Assembly (NCBI GenBank): GCA_011316305.1
Contig: SAUG01000009.1
Location: forward strand, 558,001 to 622,000
From: Rusavskia elegans
Lineage: Eukaryota > Ascomycota > Lecanoromycetes > Teloschistales > Teloschistaceae
Length of the DNA stretch: 64,000 nucleotides
Direction: 5' to 3'
Made by a program: the position numbers and the translations under genes. Below the pieces are notes generated by a model. It was not told the origin of the DNA, did no database searches, and saw only the letters and a program-made list of their open reading frames with translations. Within the stretch, counting starts at the first letter, position 1. Every line of letters begins with the position of its first letter. This document shows, piece after piece, positions 11,278 to 24,420 of the stretch.

Positions 11278-12506
11278 ATGACTCGACTCCCCTTCCCTCC
11301 TGTTACTCGATCGCATATCCTCCATTGCTCCTATCACTCATGGCATCCAAAGTACGCATATGCCCGCCATTCCGTGGTCACCTACTAAGCTCCACAAGAT
11401 ACCGATCCATAACCCCCAAAGCCCGCCTCATTCCCCTGACCGCCCTCTTTCTTGCCTACCTCCGCTCGGACGGTATCATCGTTCCCCCAGAGGACGATGA
11501 CCCCAACATCGACTTCTCTTCCACCGACACCGACAGCGGCATCTTCTCTTCGACCTCCACTCCCACAGTCTCAGATTCGGATTCAGACTCCGAACCCGAC
11601 AGCGACCCCTCAACACAATGGCCAGAACTCCACCAAAAGATAAAGTCCACCATCACCGAGCTCGGCGGGAACGTGGTCCCGAAACTCAATTGGTCGGCGC
11701 CCAAAGACGCAACATTCATGAATGCAACGAACAGCATGGAATGCCAGAGCGCCAATGACATCTACTGCCTGCTCAAGAGTTCAGACTTCGTGACCCATGA
11801 TCTGGAGCAGGTATTTGATGATTGCACGCCTTCGGAACCTAACAACAGCGACGACTGCGAAGACTCAATTCCTTACCATCTCATCCTCCGCAAAACCATC
11901 CCCGCTCTCGTCCCCTCCCTCGAATTCCGCTGTTTCGTCCGCTCACGCGCCCTCCTCTGCATGTGCCAGCGGGACCTAAACTACTACAATTTCCTCCCCG
12001 ATCTAGTCCCCATCCTCCGACCCCTTATCCAGAAATTCTTCGAAGAAAGGTTGAAGCAGACGTTCGAGGATGAGAATTTCGTCTTTGATGTCTATATCCC
12101 ACCGCCACATCAGCGGGTGTGGTTGATTGATATCAATCCCTGGGCCCCGAGGACGGATCCGTTGATTTTCAGCTGGATGGAGATTTTGGAGATGACTGGC
12201 CCTACTGCGAGCTCTTCTTCACCGAAGAGTAATGGTGTCGCGAATGGAGGAGACGCCCACCATGATGCACCCAAAGATGAGGAAAGCGACGAAGAAGACA
12301 TCTTCACGCCCGAATTCCGTCTCGTGAATCGCGATGACCCGGAAGCCTATGCGTTCAATACGCCACGGTACAGCGCGCACAAGATGCCTAAGGATGTCGT
12401 GGATGCGAGTGGTGGCGGGGAGGCAGGATTGAGGGAGTTCATGGGAAGGTGGAGAGAGATTATGAGAGAGCAGGAAAGGGAAGATGGTGCTGATGGTAGA
12501 CGATGA
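11278..12506 (+). CDS. cdc123: Cdc123/D123 family protein, eIF2 assembly factor
   Basis: Two exons, 11278-11351 and 11399-12506, joined across a 47-base intron; 393 residues. The start at 11278 ([17 protein letters not shown]) is chosen because the splice restores the family N-terminus [20 protein letters not shown]; the longer open frame starting at 11175 lacks it. Further family blocks are [10 protein letters not shown], the Asp/Ser-rich stretch (residues about 75-115), [34 protein letters not shown], and [21 protein letters not shown] with acidic residues of the ATP-grasp-like fold. The C-terminus is acidic. In yeast and human, Cdc123 assembles the eIF2 alpha-beta-gamma complex by binding the gamma subunit and is needed for cell-cycle entry. 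It is convergent with COG1. Confidence 0.92.
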
Positions 12507-12912
12507 TGATGATGGTCATGATTGCGGGAGCTGGTGGTCTATGACAAAGAAATAGAGCCCGGTTGTTAAGAGGGTAAACCGATCTAGACATCGAATCTTC
12601 GACCTCAGACTTATCGTTGTGTAGACAGCATGCGGCCTGCATACATACGCAGGTGAATACAGGACCAACCAGCCTTCGGCGTCTCGAGCAAGACTGGCTC
12701 GTTATGTCGAATATCAATCGCAATGGGGGCCGTACAGGAGTCGTTACCACGATGCGAGATTTCGTTCTAACGATTGCTTTGATTCAGCTATTGCGACTGG
12801 TCTTGGACACGACGAGACTGGCTTCAACGCCAGCGTTGGATTATCCTGACAATAGAAAAGTAAGCTCGAAAAGCCCCGCGAAGATTCTCGCCGGCAGCGT
12901 AGGGTATCTCCA

Positions 12913-15572
12913 TCAAGCCAGTAGTGCAAACAACAACTCCGTCCTCTTCCAATACGCTCCGGCGTCCTTCCTCATGCGCTCCAGATTTCTGTTCCATTGC
13001 TGTACATCCTCCATTTGGAGATCATCCAAGATGTTGCTCTGCGCGCTGTCGAACAAGTCCGGTAGCGGAGTGATTTCATTGTCAGGATCGTCTGGTGTTG
13101 TTGTCCTCGATTTGACGCTGAGTGCGTAATCGAGATAGACGGCGTCGAAGAGGCGCTGGGTTTTGATATCCCTTACGACCTCTTCGGAAGGTCCGGATGG
13201 TTTGCTGGGATGATCGCCGTTGATCTTTTGGGCGGAGCTGAGCTTTTGCTTGCTTTGAGTCTTCGTTTCTTCTTCGCTCTTCTTTTTTTCTCCGTCCCTT
13301 GTTTCTTCGTCGTCCTTTTCATCATCTCGGTCTTGAGGATCTACTTCGGCTCCCTCCTCAGGATTTCGCGAAACTTCCTCCTCGTCTTCTACTTGGGACT
13401 CACCATTTGCGTCATGCCCATTCACCTGTCTCAGTAGTTCTGGCAATTTCTTGACTATGGGCGCCAGTGCATCCCTCATTTGTTGCTTCAAGATATCGGT
13501 AGCCCGAGGAGTCCAGATGTCGACACCGAATTTTGTCATGGATTTCACAGTCTCGTGCAGGAGGTTGAAAGCCCACGGCGAAGGTAAGACGGGGAGTTGA
13601 GGGTCGCCTTCCCAGAGTATGCGAGCTTGAAGTTGCTTGTGCTGTAAGAATTTGCTGATACGTTTGTCGCAATGGGCAATGGGGTTTTGCAGTACAGTCT
13701 TAGAGACTTGTGTCTGGAAGAGTGGTATGAACGGGGATTCGGGTTCGACGTCACGGTAGATGGATGGTAGGCGATTGGCAATGTCTCGCCAAACACGGAG
13801 AAGGAAAGCTGACTTCTGGGCGGACGTTTCTTCACGATCATTAGTCTGGAGGTTCTTCGCGTAATCGCTGATCACATCGCGGAGCATGCGGAAGCTTTCC
13901 TCCAGGTCATCTTCAAATGTTTTGTGCAGAAGATGCGGATCATCTTCGCTGAGCATGTTGTGCAAGCCTTCTGAAGTGTCGTCGTCATCGTCCATATCAT
14001 CGAGCTCATCGGCCCATTTCCTTTCTTGAAGGTGTGTGATTAATTGTTCTAGGCTGTTGATGCCATCCAGCCAATTCGTATATATGGTTGACGCAATCCT
14101 GACTGCTTCATTTCTACTATAAGCACGCGTACTCAATTCGTCCTTCAGAACCTTTCCGCCAGAGCCTGTATCCATGCTAATAATGGTATCGTCCCACATT
14201 GGTGGGCATGTGTCCGACACCGCCCGATTCCAATCTTCAAGAAGGGTATTAATCGAAGCGCTGACATCACTGAGATTCGCAGTTCGTTGATGAATAAGAT
14301 ACTTGAATTTGTTGTTGAAAGCATCTCGAATTCCATTGAGAACGTCGAACGTACCAGCGCCCATTGAATGGCGCTTGTTTGACAGCCAGAGCTCGAGCAG
14401 TTCCTGCCTTAGCTGCACAACAACTGCTGGATTCTCGACCTTTTCAACCATCTCGCGCAAATCCCTGAGAAAGGATGAAAACGCGGTCCTTGCCCATTGC
14501 TCCAAAAGCCTGTTGGCCTCGGTCTTTTGCAGATCGTCGTGGCGGACATAAGGAGTGAAGCTGTTGATGTCGTCTCCTAGCCACCGTTGATGTATGTCTA
14601 AGTTGAGCTCTCGGAGGGATTGGATATCAAGCCCTTCCATCAATGGCGCCGTCTTCAGTGTTTCGAGGGCCCGGGCAAGCTGCGCCGGGACAATCATCTG
14701 GCAGTCTCTCAAGGTCTTGACAACCAGCTGCAGAGACTTGGAAGTGTGTTTGTCATCATCTTCTCTTTTTCCGAGCTCTGACACGGTCAATTGCCGAATG
14801 TGGTGGAAGTGGCGTAGTACATCAGTAGATGACGAGCTTGTAGCGAGCGAGAAAGCGCACATTGCCTCCACCAAAGCAGATTCAGATGATTCCAAGCTCT
14901 TGAGCTGTTGATCGATCTTAGTGAGCAGTTTTCGGCGGAGGGTTGCCAGCCGATTCCGGAGAGATTCTAGGTATCGTGGTGGATGTCCGCGCTGGGAGAT
15001 CTTCTTGTGTAGTAATCTCGATATGACCAGAACTTTGGCAGCCAGTAAGACTGAGCCGTGGGTTTTCAAGAGCCGGGTGATGACTTCGGAACAGCTGCGC
15101 AAGACTGCTAACTGCGAAGCAAAAGCATAGCGTTCTCTATCTGCCGATATCGAAATGAGCCATGGGACTTTCGTTTACTGAAGACCACTCGCTGGTGGTC
15201 ACTGTACCTGTGGCTTTGCTGTCATTGTCCCAAGCTCTTAAATTGGCAGCTTTGTTCCCCAAAAGTCTGGTGTTACACCTCATGCCCATGTCGCCGATGT
15301 AGGATTCCACTTGCTGCATTTGCCTATCCATGTGAATGATTGACTCCGCAGTGCCGAGAAGATCGCGATATGAAGCACTGGGATTCAGATAAGCAATTGC
15401 CTTTCAGTCAAAGAAGCTCTCCGATATACCCAACCAGCGACCTCAGCTTCTCACGATTTGAGCCGATGTCGTTCCGCAGCTGCCTTTCCATCCCCCGGAC
15501 CGCGGCGATGGGGTATTGGAAAGCATTCTCCCACGACGCGAAGGTCTTGGGATCTGGAGCTTCTGCTGCCAT
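12913..15572 (-). CDS. cog1: Conserved oligomeric Golgi (COG) complex subunit 1
   Basis: Three exons, 15572-15430, 15377-15208 and 15140-12913, give 846 residues with phases that match exactly. The N-terminus MAAEAPDPKTFASWENAFQY, then LRNDIGSNREKLRSLVGASY and RDLLGTAESIIHMDRQM, is the Vps51/COG1-like coiled-coil start. Exon 3 continues RYAFASQLAVLRSC and LLAAKVLVISRLLHKK. The middle is helical, and there is a low-complexity acidic/Lys stretch before a conserved C-terminal tail. The COG complex tethers vesicles recycling within the Golgi and is needed for correct glycosylation. Its start codon is 248 bases from that of the divergent helicase gene, so the two share a promoter region. Confidence 0.88.
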
Positions 15573-15820
15573 GCGAGGTTGGGGCAGAAACCATGCGTAG
15601 AGTAATACGCAGTGGGTGGGTGCTGCGACGAAAAGACAGCAAGATGTCAAGTGTGTAGTGTACCTGTTACGAACCACACTTGAAAAACCGTTGTCATGAA
15701 CGCGGGAGCATTCCGCCCTCCCGTTAAAATACCGGAGGTCGAATGCCCGATGCCCGACCTCACTTTACTCTCCGTACTTCCTCCTTCCTGCATTCATAAG
15801 GGCAATTGTGTGCAGCTACC
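15573..15820. promoter_or_regulatory. Bidirectional promoter between COG1 and ECM16
   Basis: The start codons of COG1 (minus, 15572) and ECM16 (plus, 15821) lie 248 bases apart with nothing coding between them. No specific factor-binding site was identified. Confidence 0.5.
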
Positions 15821-18800
15821 ATGGCCAGATTTGTGGCGAGAGACCGCAAGAAACGGAGGAGGAAAGTTGATAAGTCACAGGATGGAGGAGTCTTGGACAC
15901 CAATGTCGTGGAGGTCATCCCTACTGCCGCCTCGGAAAAGGAAAAGAAGAAACGGGAGATCAAAGACAGCATACGTGCTCAGCAGCCTGCAATGTCCAGT
16001 AAGAAGGCTAAAAGGCTTGATAAATATATCGTATGTAGATAGCAGGTCCTAGACGAAGGTAATAGCTCAAGATATTAGGATACCAAACTTCGCAAAGAAG
16101 ATACACTTGACCTAATTAAGCAACTCGAGCTCAAAGATGTCGATGCAACGCGACTGAAGAGAGACGTCCTATCGAAAGTTGGCATATTCGGTCAGACATC
16201 TCAGAGGAAGGGGCCGCGGCGCCTCGACCGTGAGAGGAAACTTGGTACTTCAGGCGACGACGAGGGCTCATCATCTGAGTATTCCGACCTTTCGGAATCC
16301 TCTCAAGACGATGATGTTGAACCACGCCAAGATAGATTGAAGAGCCAAATCGTAGTACCTGCAAAACCTGTTGTAGGAAGTGGACTCAAACGATCGCTTG
16401 AGGCTCCTGATGGCAAGCTAGTCATTCCAAAAAGGCGACGATTGAATCGGCCTCCACGCGAACTTGATGAAGGAGACGACTCACCGTGGGAAGGCTTCAG
16501 TTCAGACTCGGATTCAAATGCTTCTATAGGATCGCAATCATCTAGCTCCCACTCAAAAAGCACACAGACCGATTCGGACGACGAATCTACGTACTCAGAG
16601 ACATCCTCTTCGACCTCACAGTTCGGACACGACAGAGGAGCAGATAACGAAGCGTTGAATGCTAGACGCAAACAACGCTCATCTGCCTTCAAAGCGTGGG
16701 CCTCACAGCAAGTCAATGAAGCGCTCGGTTTCAATCCATCTGGAGGATCTGCTCTACCACAGATGGATCCTTTGGGAATGAACAAGTTTGCCATCAAACC
16801 TCGAGAGTCTGAACAAGAGCCGCTACCTCCTGAACTTCAGCCGATCAACAATGCCCCAGACCGCAAAGCGTTCAGCGTAACGGTCAATCGATCAGACGAC
16901 ATGCAACACTCACGCCTGGAATTACCCATTGTGGCCGAGGAACAGAAAATAATGGAAGCCATCTACCACAACGATACAGTCGTCATTTGGGGTGCGACAG
17001 GTAGTGGTAAGACGACGCAAGTGCCGCAGTTCCTTTTTGAGGCTGGCTTTGGTGACCCCGGAAGCCCAAATCCAGGGGTGATCGGAATCACCCAACCACG
17101 AAGAGTAGCTGCTGTTAGCATGGCCAAGCGAGTGAGCGATGAACTAGGTAATTTGACTAACAAAGTCTCATACCAGATCCGTTTCGAAAGCTCTGTGAGT
17201 GAGAAGACCGCAATCAAATTCATGACCGACGGTATTCTGATCAGAGAAATTGCCAATGATTTCGCGTTATCCAAATACTCTGTCATCGTCATTGATGAAG
17301 CGCATGAAAGAAGCACCAATACGGATATACTGATCGGCATGGTCAGTAGAATCGTCGATCTACGAGCTTCTATGAATCGGGACGACCCCAAAATCAAGTC
17401 ACTCAAGCTAGTCATCATGTCTGCAACTCTGCGTATTTCAGACTTCTTGCAGAATCCAAACCTTTTTCGTTATGGACCTCCTCCTTTGCTTCAGGCAGAA
17501 GGTCGACAATACCCGGTGACAGAACATTTTGCTAGGCGAACACAGCGAGATTATCAAGAAGAGACCTTCCGAAAAGTCAGTAAGGGTCACAAGAAGCTGC
17601 CTCCTGGAGGTATGTTGGTCTTCTTGACGGGGCAAGGCGAGATAACGAGCTTGGCCAAACGACTGAGAGAAGCTTTCGTTCATTCTCCCGGAAGCCGAGA
17701 CCAGGGTGGTAAAGTGCGAATCGGAGCCAATGAGGCTCCTCTGGAGCCAGAGGATCTGGATATTGGGGACTATGATTATGCTGGTGACCGGATCCAGGAC
17801 GACAACAGCGATAGTGAAGACATGGAGGACGATGACCAAGATTTCGTCATCGAAGAAACCACAGCAGCATCTTCGCAGATTCATGTGCTGCCTCTGTATT
17901 CCCATCTGCAAACCAAAGATCAACTCAGGGTATTCGAGCCTCCACCAGAAGGCTCTCGGCTAATTGTGCTGGCAACAAACGTTGCGGAAACAAGTCTCAC
18001 GATCCCCGGTATACGATATGTTTTCGACTGCGGGAGGGCTAAGGAGAAGAAATATGACCAACTGACGGGGGTGCAAAGTTTTGAGATAGGCTGGATTAGT
18101 AAGGCCAGTGCAAGTCAACGTGCTGGCCGTGCTGGCCGTACTGGACCTGGACATTGCTACAGGCTGTATTCATCAGCGGTGTACGAGCGGGACTTCAAGG
18201 AGCATTCCGAACCCGAGATCCTTAGGATGCCCGTAGAGGACGTGGTATTGCAGCTGAAGAGTATGGACTTACAGCACGTCGTCAATTTCCCGTTTCCTAC
18301 ACCACCAGATCGGTCAAGCCTTGCCAAAGCTGAAAAGCTTCTCACATATCTGGGTGCGCTGTCAAACGGCAAGATTACCCCTGTTGGCCGTGACCTCTCT
18401 ATCTACCCACTTTCTCCACGCTTCTCTAAGATGCTACTCATCGGCCACCAACACAATTGTATGCCCTACACCATAGCCATGGTAGCTGCCCTCGCTGTTC
18501 CGGAGCTCTTCATTCACGAAAATCAACTCGATCTATCAACGCCGACCCAAGACACCCAATCCATCTACACCCACACCGACCTCCAAGCAGAAGAAGCTCG
18601 CGAAGCACGACGAAAATCCTACAACCACGCCCATCACCTCTTCAGCAAGAACTCGACAACAAGCGACGCTCTGAAAGCCCTCACCGCCCTCTGCGCCTAC
18701 GCATACGCCCCCGACCCAACAGCATTCTGCACAGAATTGTTCCTGCGCCCAAAGGCCTTATCAGAAGCCTCGCGCCTCCGTTCCCAACTCTCCTCCGTCG

Positions 18801-19414
18801 TCCAAACCAACCATCCCACCCTCCTCGGCGCCTACACTCCTCGTCTCCCCGAACCCTCAAAAACACAACTAAAAGCGCTCCAACAAATCCTCGCTGCAGC
18901 CTTTATAGATCAACTCGCCATCCGCGCAGATTTAGCCCCCTCACCACCGGAGATGCTACGAAAACCGAGCAGGGCAATTGATCAGCCCTATCTTCCCTTA
19001 TTCCCCACGCATCACGGCCGAGTCGAGGATTTACTCGATATCGCGGTCTTCATCCACCCCTCTTCAGTCCTCGCACATCTCCCACCAAAGGAGCTCCCAC
19101 AATATCTAGTATATTCGCATCTTCAGCGCGGTACGCCCGCCACGATCGAAGGAACCAAGAAGGTTAAAACGAGAATGCATGCTTTGACGAGTGTGACGGA
19201 AAAACAGATTCAGGCGCTAGCGAGGGGGACGCCGTTGTTGGAATATGGGAAGCCGATTGGGAATATTGTGGAGGTTGAAGTGGGGGTGAGGGAATGTTGG
19301 GTGGGCGTGGAGGTAAGGGGGGAGAAGGGGAGGGAGGGGTGGCCGTTGGGGGCGAGGAGGGTGGTGCAGAGGAGGAAAGGGGGGGAGTGGGTTGTTGAGA
19401 GGGTTGTAGATTGA
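15821..19414 (+). CDS. ECM16: DEAH-box ATP-dependent RNA helicase Ecm16/Dhr1 (DHX37 family)
   Basis: Exons 15821-16030 and 16079-19414 (48-base intron) give 1181 residues. The start MARFVARDRKKRRRK, and SSKKAKRLDKYI just before the intron, are typical of Ecm16. After a charged Ser/Asp-rich N-terminal third come the helicase motifs: GATGSGKTTQVPQF (Walker A), TQPRRVAAVSMAKRV, the DEAH box in VIVIDEAHERSTNTD, MSATLRISDF, TNVAETSLTIPGIRYVFDCG and SASQRAGRAGRTGPGHCYRL. HA2 and OB domains follow to the C-terminus. In yeast this nucleolar helicase releases U3 snoRNA from the small-subunit processome during 18S rRNA maturation. The length fits the family (about 1200-1270). Confidence 0.93.
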
Positions 19415-19499
19415 GCTAGGTGTACGTACTGAGGATAAACCTGGGAATTTTCGAATTGAGTATCCGACTTTCATCGCATGCTCAACACGAGGCGAGGTG

Positions 19500-20049
19500 T
19501 TAAGGAATATCATTATTTGGCATCACCGCAATCTCCAAACCAGATGAATGCTCGCCCTCGGGAATCATCACACACAAATACAGCACATGCAAATAGCAAC
19601 AAAAATTCGTTACCGACCCCTCGGACCACTTACCACCATCCCTCCTACCTCCTCCCACACCTCCATCTTCCTCGCCAACTCCCTCACCTCCCCATCCCAA
19701 TAACGAAGCCAATCCTCCGAGTAAAACTCTTGATTCGTCCACAGAAGAGCCGTCGATGAGTAAGCTTGTGTGCGCAACGCTTTTTCAAGCTCTATGATAC
19801 TTGAGTGATGGATTTGCGCCGTTTGGGCGTGCGTGTTTGGGGTTGTTTTTGGGGGGAGGGTTGTGAGGTTGTTGGAGGTTGGTTGCTGTGATGGATGGAG
19901 AGTGAGTATTGTGGTGGTTGGGAGAAGGGAGGTTGATGGGGAAGGGGAGTAGATGGGATTGGATGGGGTTTATGTACTTCTGGAGATGATGGTTGCTGGT
20001 TTTGGATATTGGGATTTTTTGTTGGTGTTGCTGGTCCGGTGTTCGTCAT
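19500..20049 (-). CDS. Small unidentified protein, three exons
   Basis: Exons 20049-19978, 19885-19634 and 19556-19500 join in phase 0 at both junctions and give 126 residues. The N-terminus is Pro/Asn/Gln/Thr-rich (MTNTGPATPTKNPNIQNQQP). The middle looks structured, with an amphipathic helical segment (IELEKALRTQAYSSTALLW, then FYSEDWLRYWDGEVRELARK) and a short tail (EHSSGLEIAVMPNNDIP). I do not recognise the family. The consistent splice phases, GT donors (GTACAT, GTAAGT) and the contrast between disordered and ordered parts support a real gene. The last intron's acceptor (CCCGAG) is the weakest point. Confidence 0.5.
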
Positions 20050-23000
20050 GGCGGCTAGATATGAACTTCTCAGTGAGGATTTTGGTGCGTCTTTGGGGAC
20101 AGTCCTCGATAAAGGGGTTGGCGGGGATAGTTTGTGTTGGGAGCGATAAAGAGCAGCGACGATTTATTTAGGGGGTTCGACGTAGAGTACACAGGTCCTT
20201 GCGGCGGGTGGCTGCAGAAAGGATACCCGTAACCTAGAACGGGAGCGGCAGGTGCGAGACAAGGGTTGGTCGTGCGACCAACACAGTTTACATAGCCTTC
20301 AAGGTTGAGTTTGAGTTGGTGAAAGTCTGGTCAAACTGCTCTTTCGGGTGGTTTCCCTCGACTGCGAAGTGGATGCTGGTAGTCGAGGCACCCGCAGGAA
20401 CTTGAGGTAACAAGTACGCTGCGTAACGATCTCTTCTTGCCAGCTGCATATGCCCGCACCTCGACAGACTCCTCTGAATGCAGAGTAGTGTCCGGCCCAA
20501 AGATCGGCTTCCGATACCAGCTTCACCGTCTTAAGTCATTCACAGCGATTTCCCACGTCAAGGTTGGGAGTCTCCTCCGCACCATTAGCATGTGGATCAA
20601 TGCAGAATACACTTACTGTTTACGCACGTCGCCGATCGAGTATCACCTCTCCAGATCATATGATCTGTAGGGAGGGTCTGTGTCTGCTCCCAGATGCATA
20701 TTGATAATCTCCGAGAGCAGCCCAAAGGGGAAATTTTTCGGGAGAAGTCCGGCTAGGGGTGTTTGGGGCTGTCTGATTCGGGATAATTCAAGGATGGAGG
20801 CATGAGCGGTGTGCGAACGGCTGGAATGCAATGAACCCCGGTGGCTTGGGTTGTAATGCAGCTTCTCGCGTCAGTATCATCGGAAGGGGAGTCTTTGGGT
20901 AAGAGCTGGCAAGAAACCTGGTGCAACTAGATGCATGATGGCTTGTCTGGAAGACTTCCGGCTGCATGACGCTTGTTGTACAAATTACCGTAAGGAGATA
21001 GAGCTGGCTGAACTTCGGGAGTGATCGAGGGAGAGGTAGCAGCTTCATTGGGAAAGACTTGCATTGAAGCAGCACCATGAGGCGGCCGGGTACAGTAGTG
21101 AGATTCGTATGCATTGAAGCCGGTTTTGCTACTGTTGATCAGGGCATAAAGCCAAACATCAACAATCCCACATCTAATTGGTGTAGCCACGTTTGGTGAG
21201 GTGGTGGATCATGGCCCCTGTTCGATTTGGTAGAGTCACATTCGACATCAGATGACTGCGAGCTTGGCAATGACTTCCGCAATTACTGTGACAATGTACG
21301 ACGACTTCCAGTGTCTTGAGTCTTGGAGGAACAGGCTAAATCCTAGCTGGGTCGATGGACTCAGTATAGCAAAACTTTCCGATCCTCGTCTGATCCAAGT
21401 TGCACGCGACCATCCTCGTGAGCATTGATCTTATGGCCGCCTCATTCTAAACGGTGGCTGTTTACCCAAGCTATCATCCGTATTTGCTCCTCTTCCATGT
21501 CATCTTCAATCGTGAACAGTACAGCCTCTGGATCCTTGGTCGCCAGATATCTTCTCACTACTTCTTCCTTCCTTTGGGGACAACATACTACGTTATCGGC
21601 GACGAGCCCGGCTAAGGGGTTTGGTGGATCCAACGAGTATGGACTCCGTATTAGTCCATTGACGTGGCGGTGACAGAACCAGCTTGCTTTTCTCTCGTGA
21701 AGAGCTCAGCAAGTCGATCAAGAAATCTTGCCTTCGATCTAGGGAAGCCTTTTTCGCCGATGAGTAAATCATCATCACCATCAGAATCGCTCTTGGTTGC
21801 CTCTTCTGCGTAACCAATTGAGCTGTTGGAGTCGATCGTTTCCTGCTGCTCCCTGCGAGCCGCCACGAAACAAGCTCTGGCAACCGGCTGAGCTTCTTGG
21901 GCTCGATTGAAGTGCTATTGTGTGGTGCTATTGTTGTTGGATCCCATGTTGTTTGTCATGACTATGTAATGATAGGACAGACTTCTGTGGGAAGTCGCAG
22001 CAAGACTCAGTTTCTAGATTTGTCTCGATTTCCGCCTCTGCTGTTCCTGTGACGGGAGTGGACCCCGGCCGACGCCGGTATAGATTGAGTTTTAGAGTTC
22101 GCCTGTCCTTGAGCGCTAGCGAACAGGCGTGACTGTCTATGAGTAGCTTCAGAAGATGAGGGGGAATGACCTTGAAAGCTGCTCATGTATTAGCGTCCCG
22201 CGGCAGCCTGCAAGCTATGAGCCAATGACGAAAATATTTACGAAGGACAAGACGGTATAAGTGCCGGTGAGTATCCTGCGACCTAGTGGAGAAGGATTCA
22301 TGTGCTTCTGACCAAGCGTAGGACACCGAGAGCTAGAAGACCCCGAGGATCTCCATTTTCGGAACGAGCAATACGTCTGTTGTAGTCTTGCCTGAACGAC
22401 TTCAGGAACGTGACGGGAGTACCGTCCACGTCGACCCCCAGGACCTTTACTTGGTTTCGTTCACCTTCTGTGCTCTCTGAATTGATCAGAAGACGACGAC
22501 TAAATACGAAGGGGGATCTCTGCGGGGGAAGTCCGGCTGAGCTGCCACATTCGGGGTTATTCCACGATGGAGGCATGAGTGCTGGGCAAACGGGAATGCA
22601 TTGATGGCGTTGTAACGCAGCTCCACGCGTGAGTTTGATTTTTTGGGAAGTGAGCGTCAGCAGTTGGCGAGTAATGTGGTGTGCTACTTGCATGGCTTAC
22701 AGTAGTGGTAGTGGTGGCTCATGCAGAGTCTGGCTCTCAGCTGTATGACGTTTTCTGTCCTAATAACCATTCGAGAAGAAAGCTGGCTGAACTTCGAGGC
22801 TTTCCAGGGACGTACTGCTGTTCGGGAGCTTTCTGATCTTCGAGCACCGAACATTGGTGGTTACCTCCCCTCCAAAAGCCGCTGAGTACAGTAGCGCCAG
22901 ATCTTCATGCAGGAAATGCTGCCAGCTGCATGGTAGGATAGTTCGATAATAGCTGGAAAAGGAAGTAGTCGGTGAAAATTAGGGATGGAAGCAAGCCTTA

Positions 23001-23298
23001 CCGATTTGGGGATATCAAGGGAGCTAGGCTTGACGGCTGGTAGGAGATCAGACCGGTAGTTGCAGAACATCTCAAGCGGATACTGATCTGCTTCCGCACG
23101 ATAGATGATATAGCTATACTGTGATAGGTGGGAGTATGTTTGCCGCGCGAGTGCGCCTTATACTCTCAGGCAAACCATTGGGAGCGGTTGAAAGGAGGAT
23201 GCAGTCGTCCGCTTTCTCCGTATCATCTCGTACTCCTTCTCCAGCGTTGGTGCTATCTTGTTTTGTTGTCTTCCACTCTCCAGGGTAAGGATTGTACT
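20050..23298. repeat. Gene-poor region with a diverged long repeat pair
   Basis: No gene is supported in about 3.2 kb. Two blocks, about 20680-21130 and 22490-22930, are diverged copies in the same orientation. Both share AAGTCCGGCT, GGATGGAGGCATGAG, a TTGTAAYGCAG block, GCTGGCTGAACTTCG (21003 and 22782) and GTACAGTAG in that order, about 1.8 kb apart. The GGCTGAACTTCG core also recurs in the tandem array at 29.6-32.6 kb. Confidence 0.6.
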
Positions 23299-23303
23299 CC
23301 AGG

Positions 23304-23491
23304 TGTGAGCCTGCGTATGCAGGCAGAATCTGCATATTCTGATGAGAAGTCACGTGCATGGCCTAATTAGGCTTAGTATATTTCTTAGCGTATATATCTT
23401 GTAAATTAGCTTCTCTATAGATTTTTAATTATTATTAATAGAATCTTCCTCTATACGAATTCTTTATACCTCTTTTCTCTAAAGGCTTTCA
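23304..23491. repeat. 5' LTR, 188 bp
   Basis: Runs TGTGAGCC to GGCTTTCA. Its outer half (to about 23376) retains the GC-richer form, while its inner half carries C-to-T changes compared with the 3' LTR (for example TTAATTATTATTAATAG against TTGATCATCATCAATAG). Confidence 0.9.
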
Positions 23492-23506
23492 GTTATAAGC
23501 CCGGAT
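23492..23506. promoter_or_regulatory. Primer-binding site, half-tRNA(iMet) type
   Basis: GTTATAAGCCCGGAT abuts the 5' LTR. The same 15 bases follow the 5' LTR of the small element at 27655. With TGAG restored at the TAAG position, it would pair with the fungal initiator tRNA anticodon arm (CCGGGCTCATAAC), as in Copia- and Ty5-type priming. The tRNA match is from knowledge of the family, not a search. Confidence 0.65.
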
Positions 23507-24420
23507 ACCGTAGGCTAAAGCGATATCTAGTAATACCTATCGGTACAGTATTTATCGTATTAGAAAGAATCCTTTACCGCGAGCTTTACTACTAGTAGAA
23601 GAATTTTTACTATAACTCTACTAAAAATAATCGTATAAAACAGTTAATTTACTAGAATATCTACTAAATAACTAAGAGAAAAAGTAATTTACTTTAAAGT
23701 TACAAGCTTAAACTATTTATTATATTAGGAAGAATTATTTACCTAAACGATAAATAAAAGAATTTTTTACCGCGACTTTTAGTAGAAGAATATTATTACT
23801 GCGAACTCCTTACTAGAATATCTACTAAATAACGAAAAGAAAGAGTAATTTACTTTATAGTTACGAGTAATATAAGCGCCTTTACCGTCTTTCTAAATTT
23901 TTTCGCCGTCGGAAAATATTTCCGTTCGTTATAGATTTTCGATTCTATATCTATATTACCTATATATATCTATAACGATACGATAAAATATCGGTTTATT
24001 AAAAAACGTAACTATTCTAACGGATTAATTATTATATACGGCTCTATTATTATTATTATCGAAACCTCTACCGGAAAATAAAAAATAAACCTATTAAACG
24101 TCTTATACGCTCTAAATTTTACCGCTAATCTACTTTCCGTTAATATTATTAAAAATAAAGGCGTCTATATCAACTTTAAACGTCGCCGACTTCGCCGCGA
24201 TAGTTAAATAATTCTTACTATTAAAAAAAAAAAAAAATATTTCCTTATCGAAGATAATTCTAGCGAGGGTTATCTAGTAATATCTACTCCGCCTACTCTA
24301 TCTACCGTTATATACGCTACTAAAAAGATAGAAAAAACTATATAATCGCTTACTAAGTAATATTAAAAAGAACTCGTATAACTCGCCGAATATTAGTAAT
24401 AATAGTAAAAACATCAGCAT

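Noticed and set aside
11175..11398. Long open frame giving Cdc123 an extra N-terminus
   Set aside because: Splicing out 11352-11398 gives the conserved family start instead; the longer frame has no family similarity.
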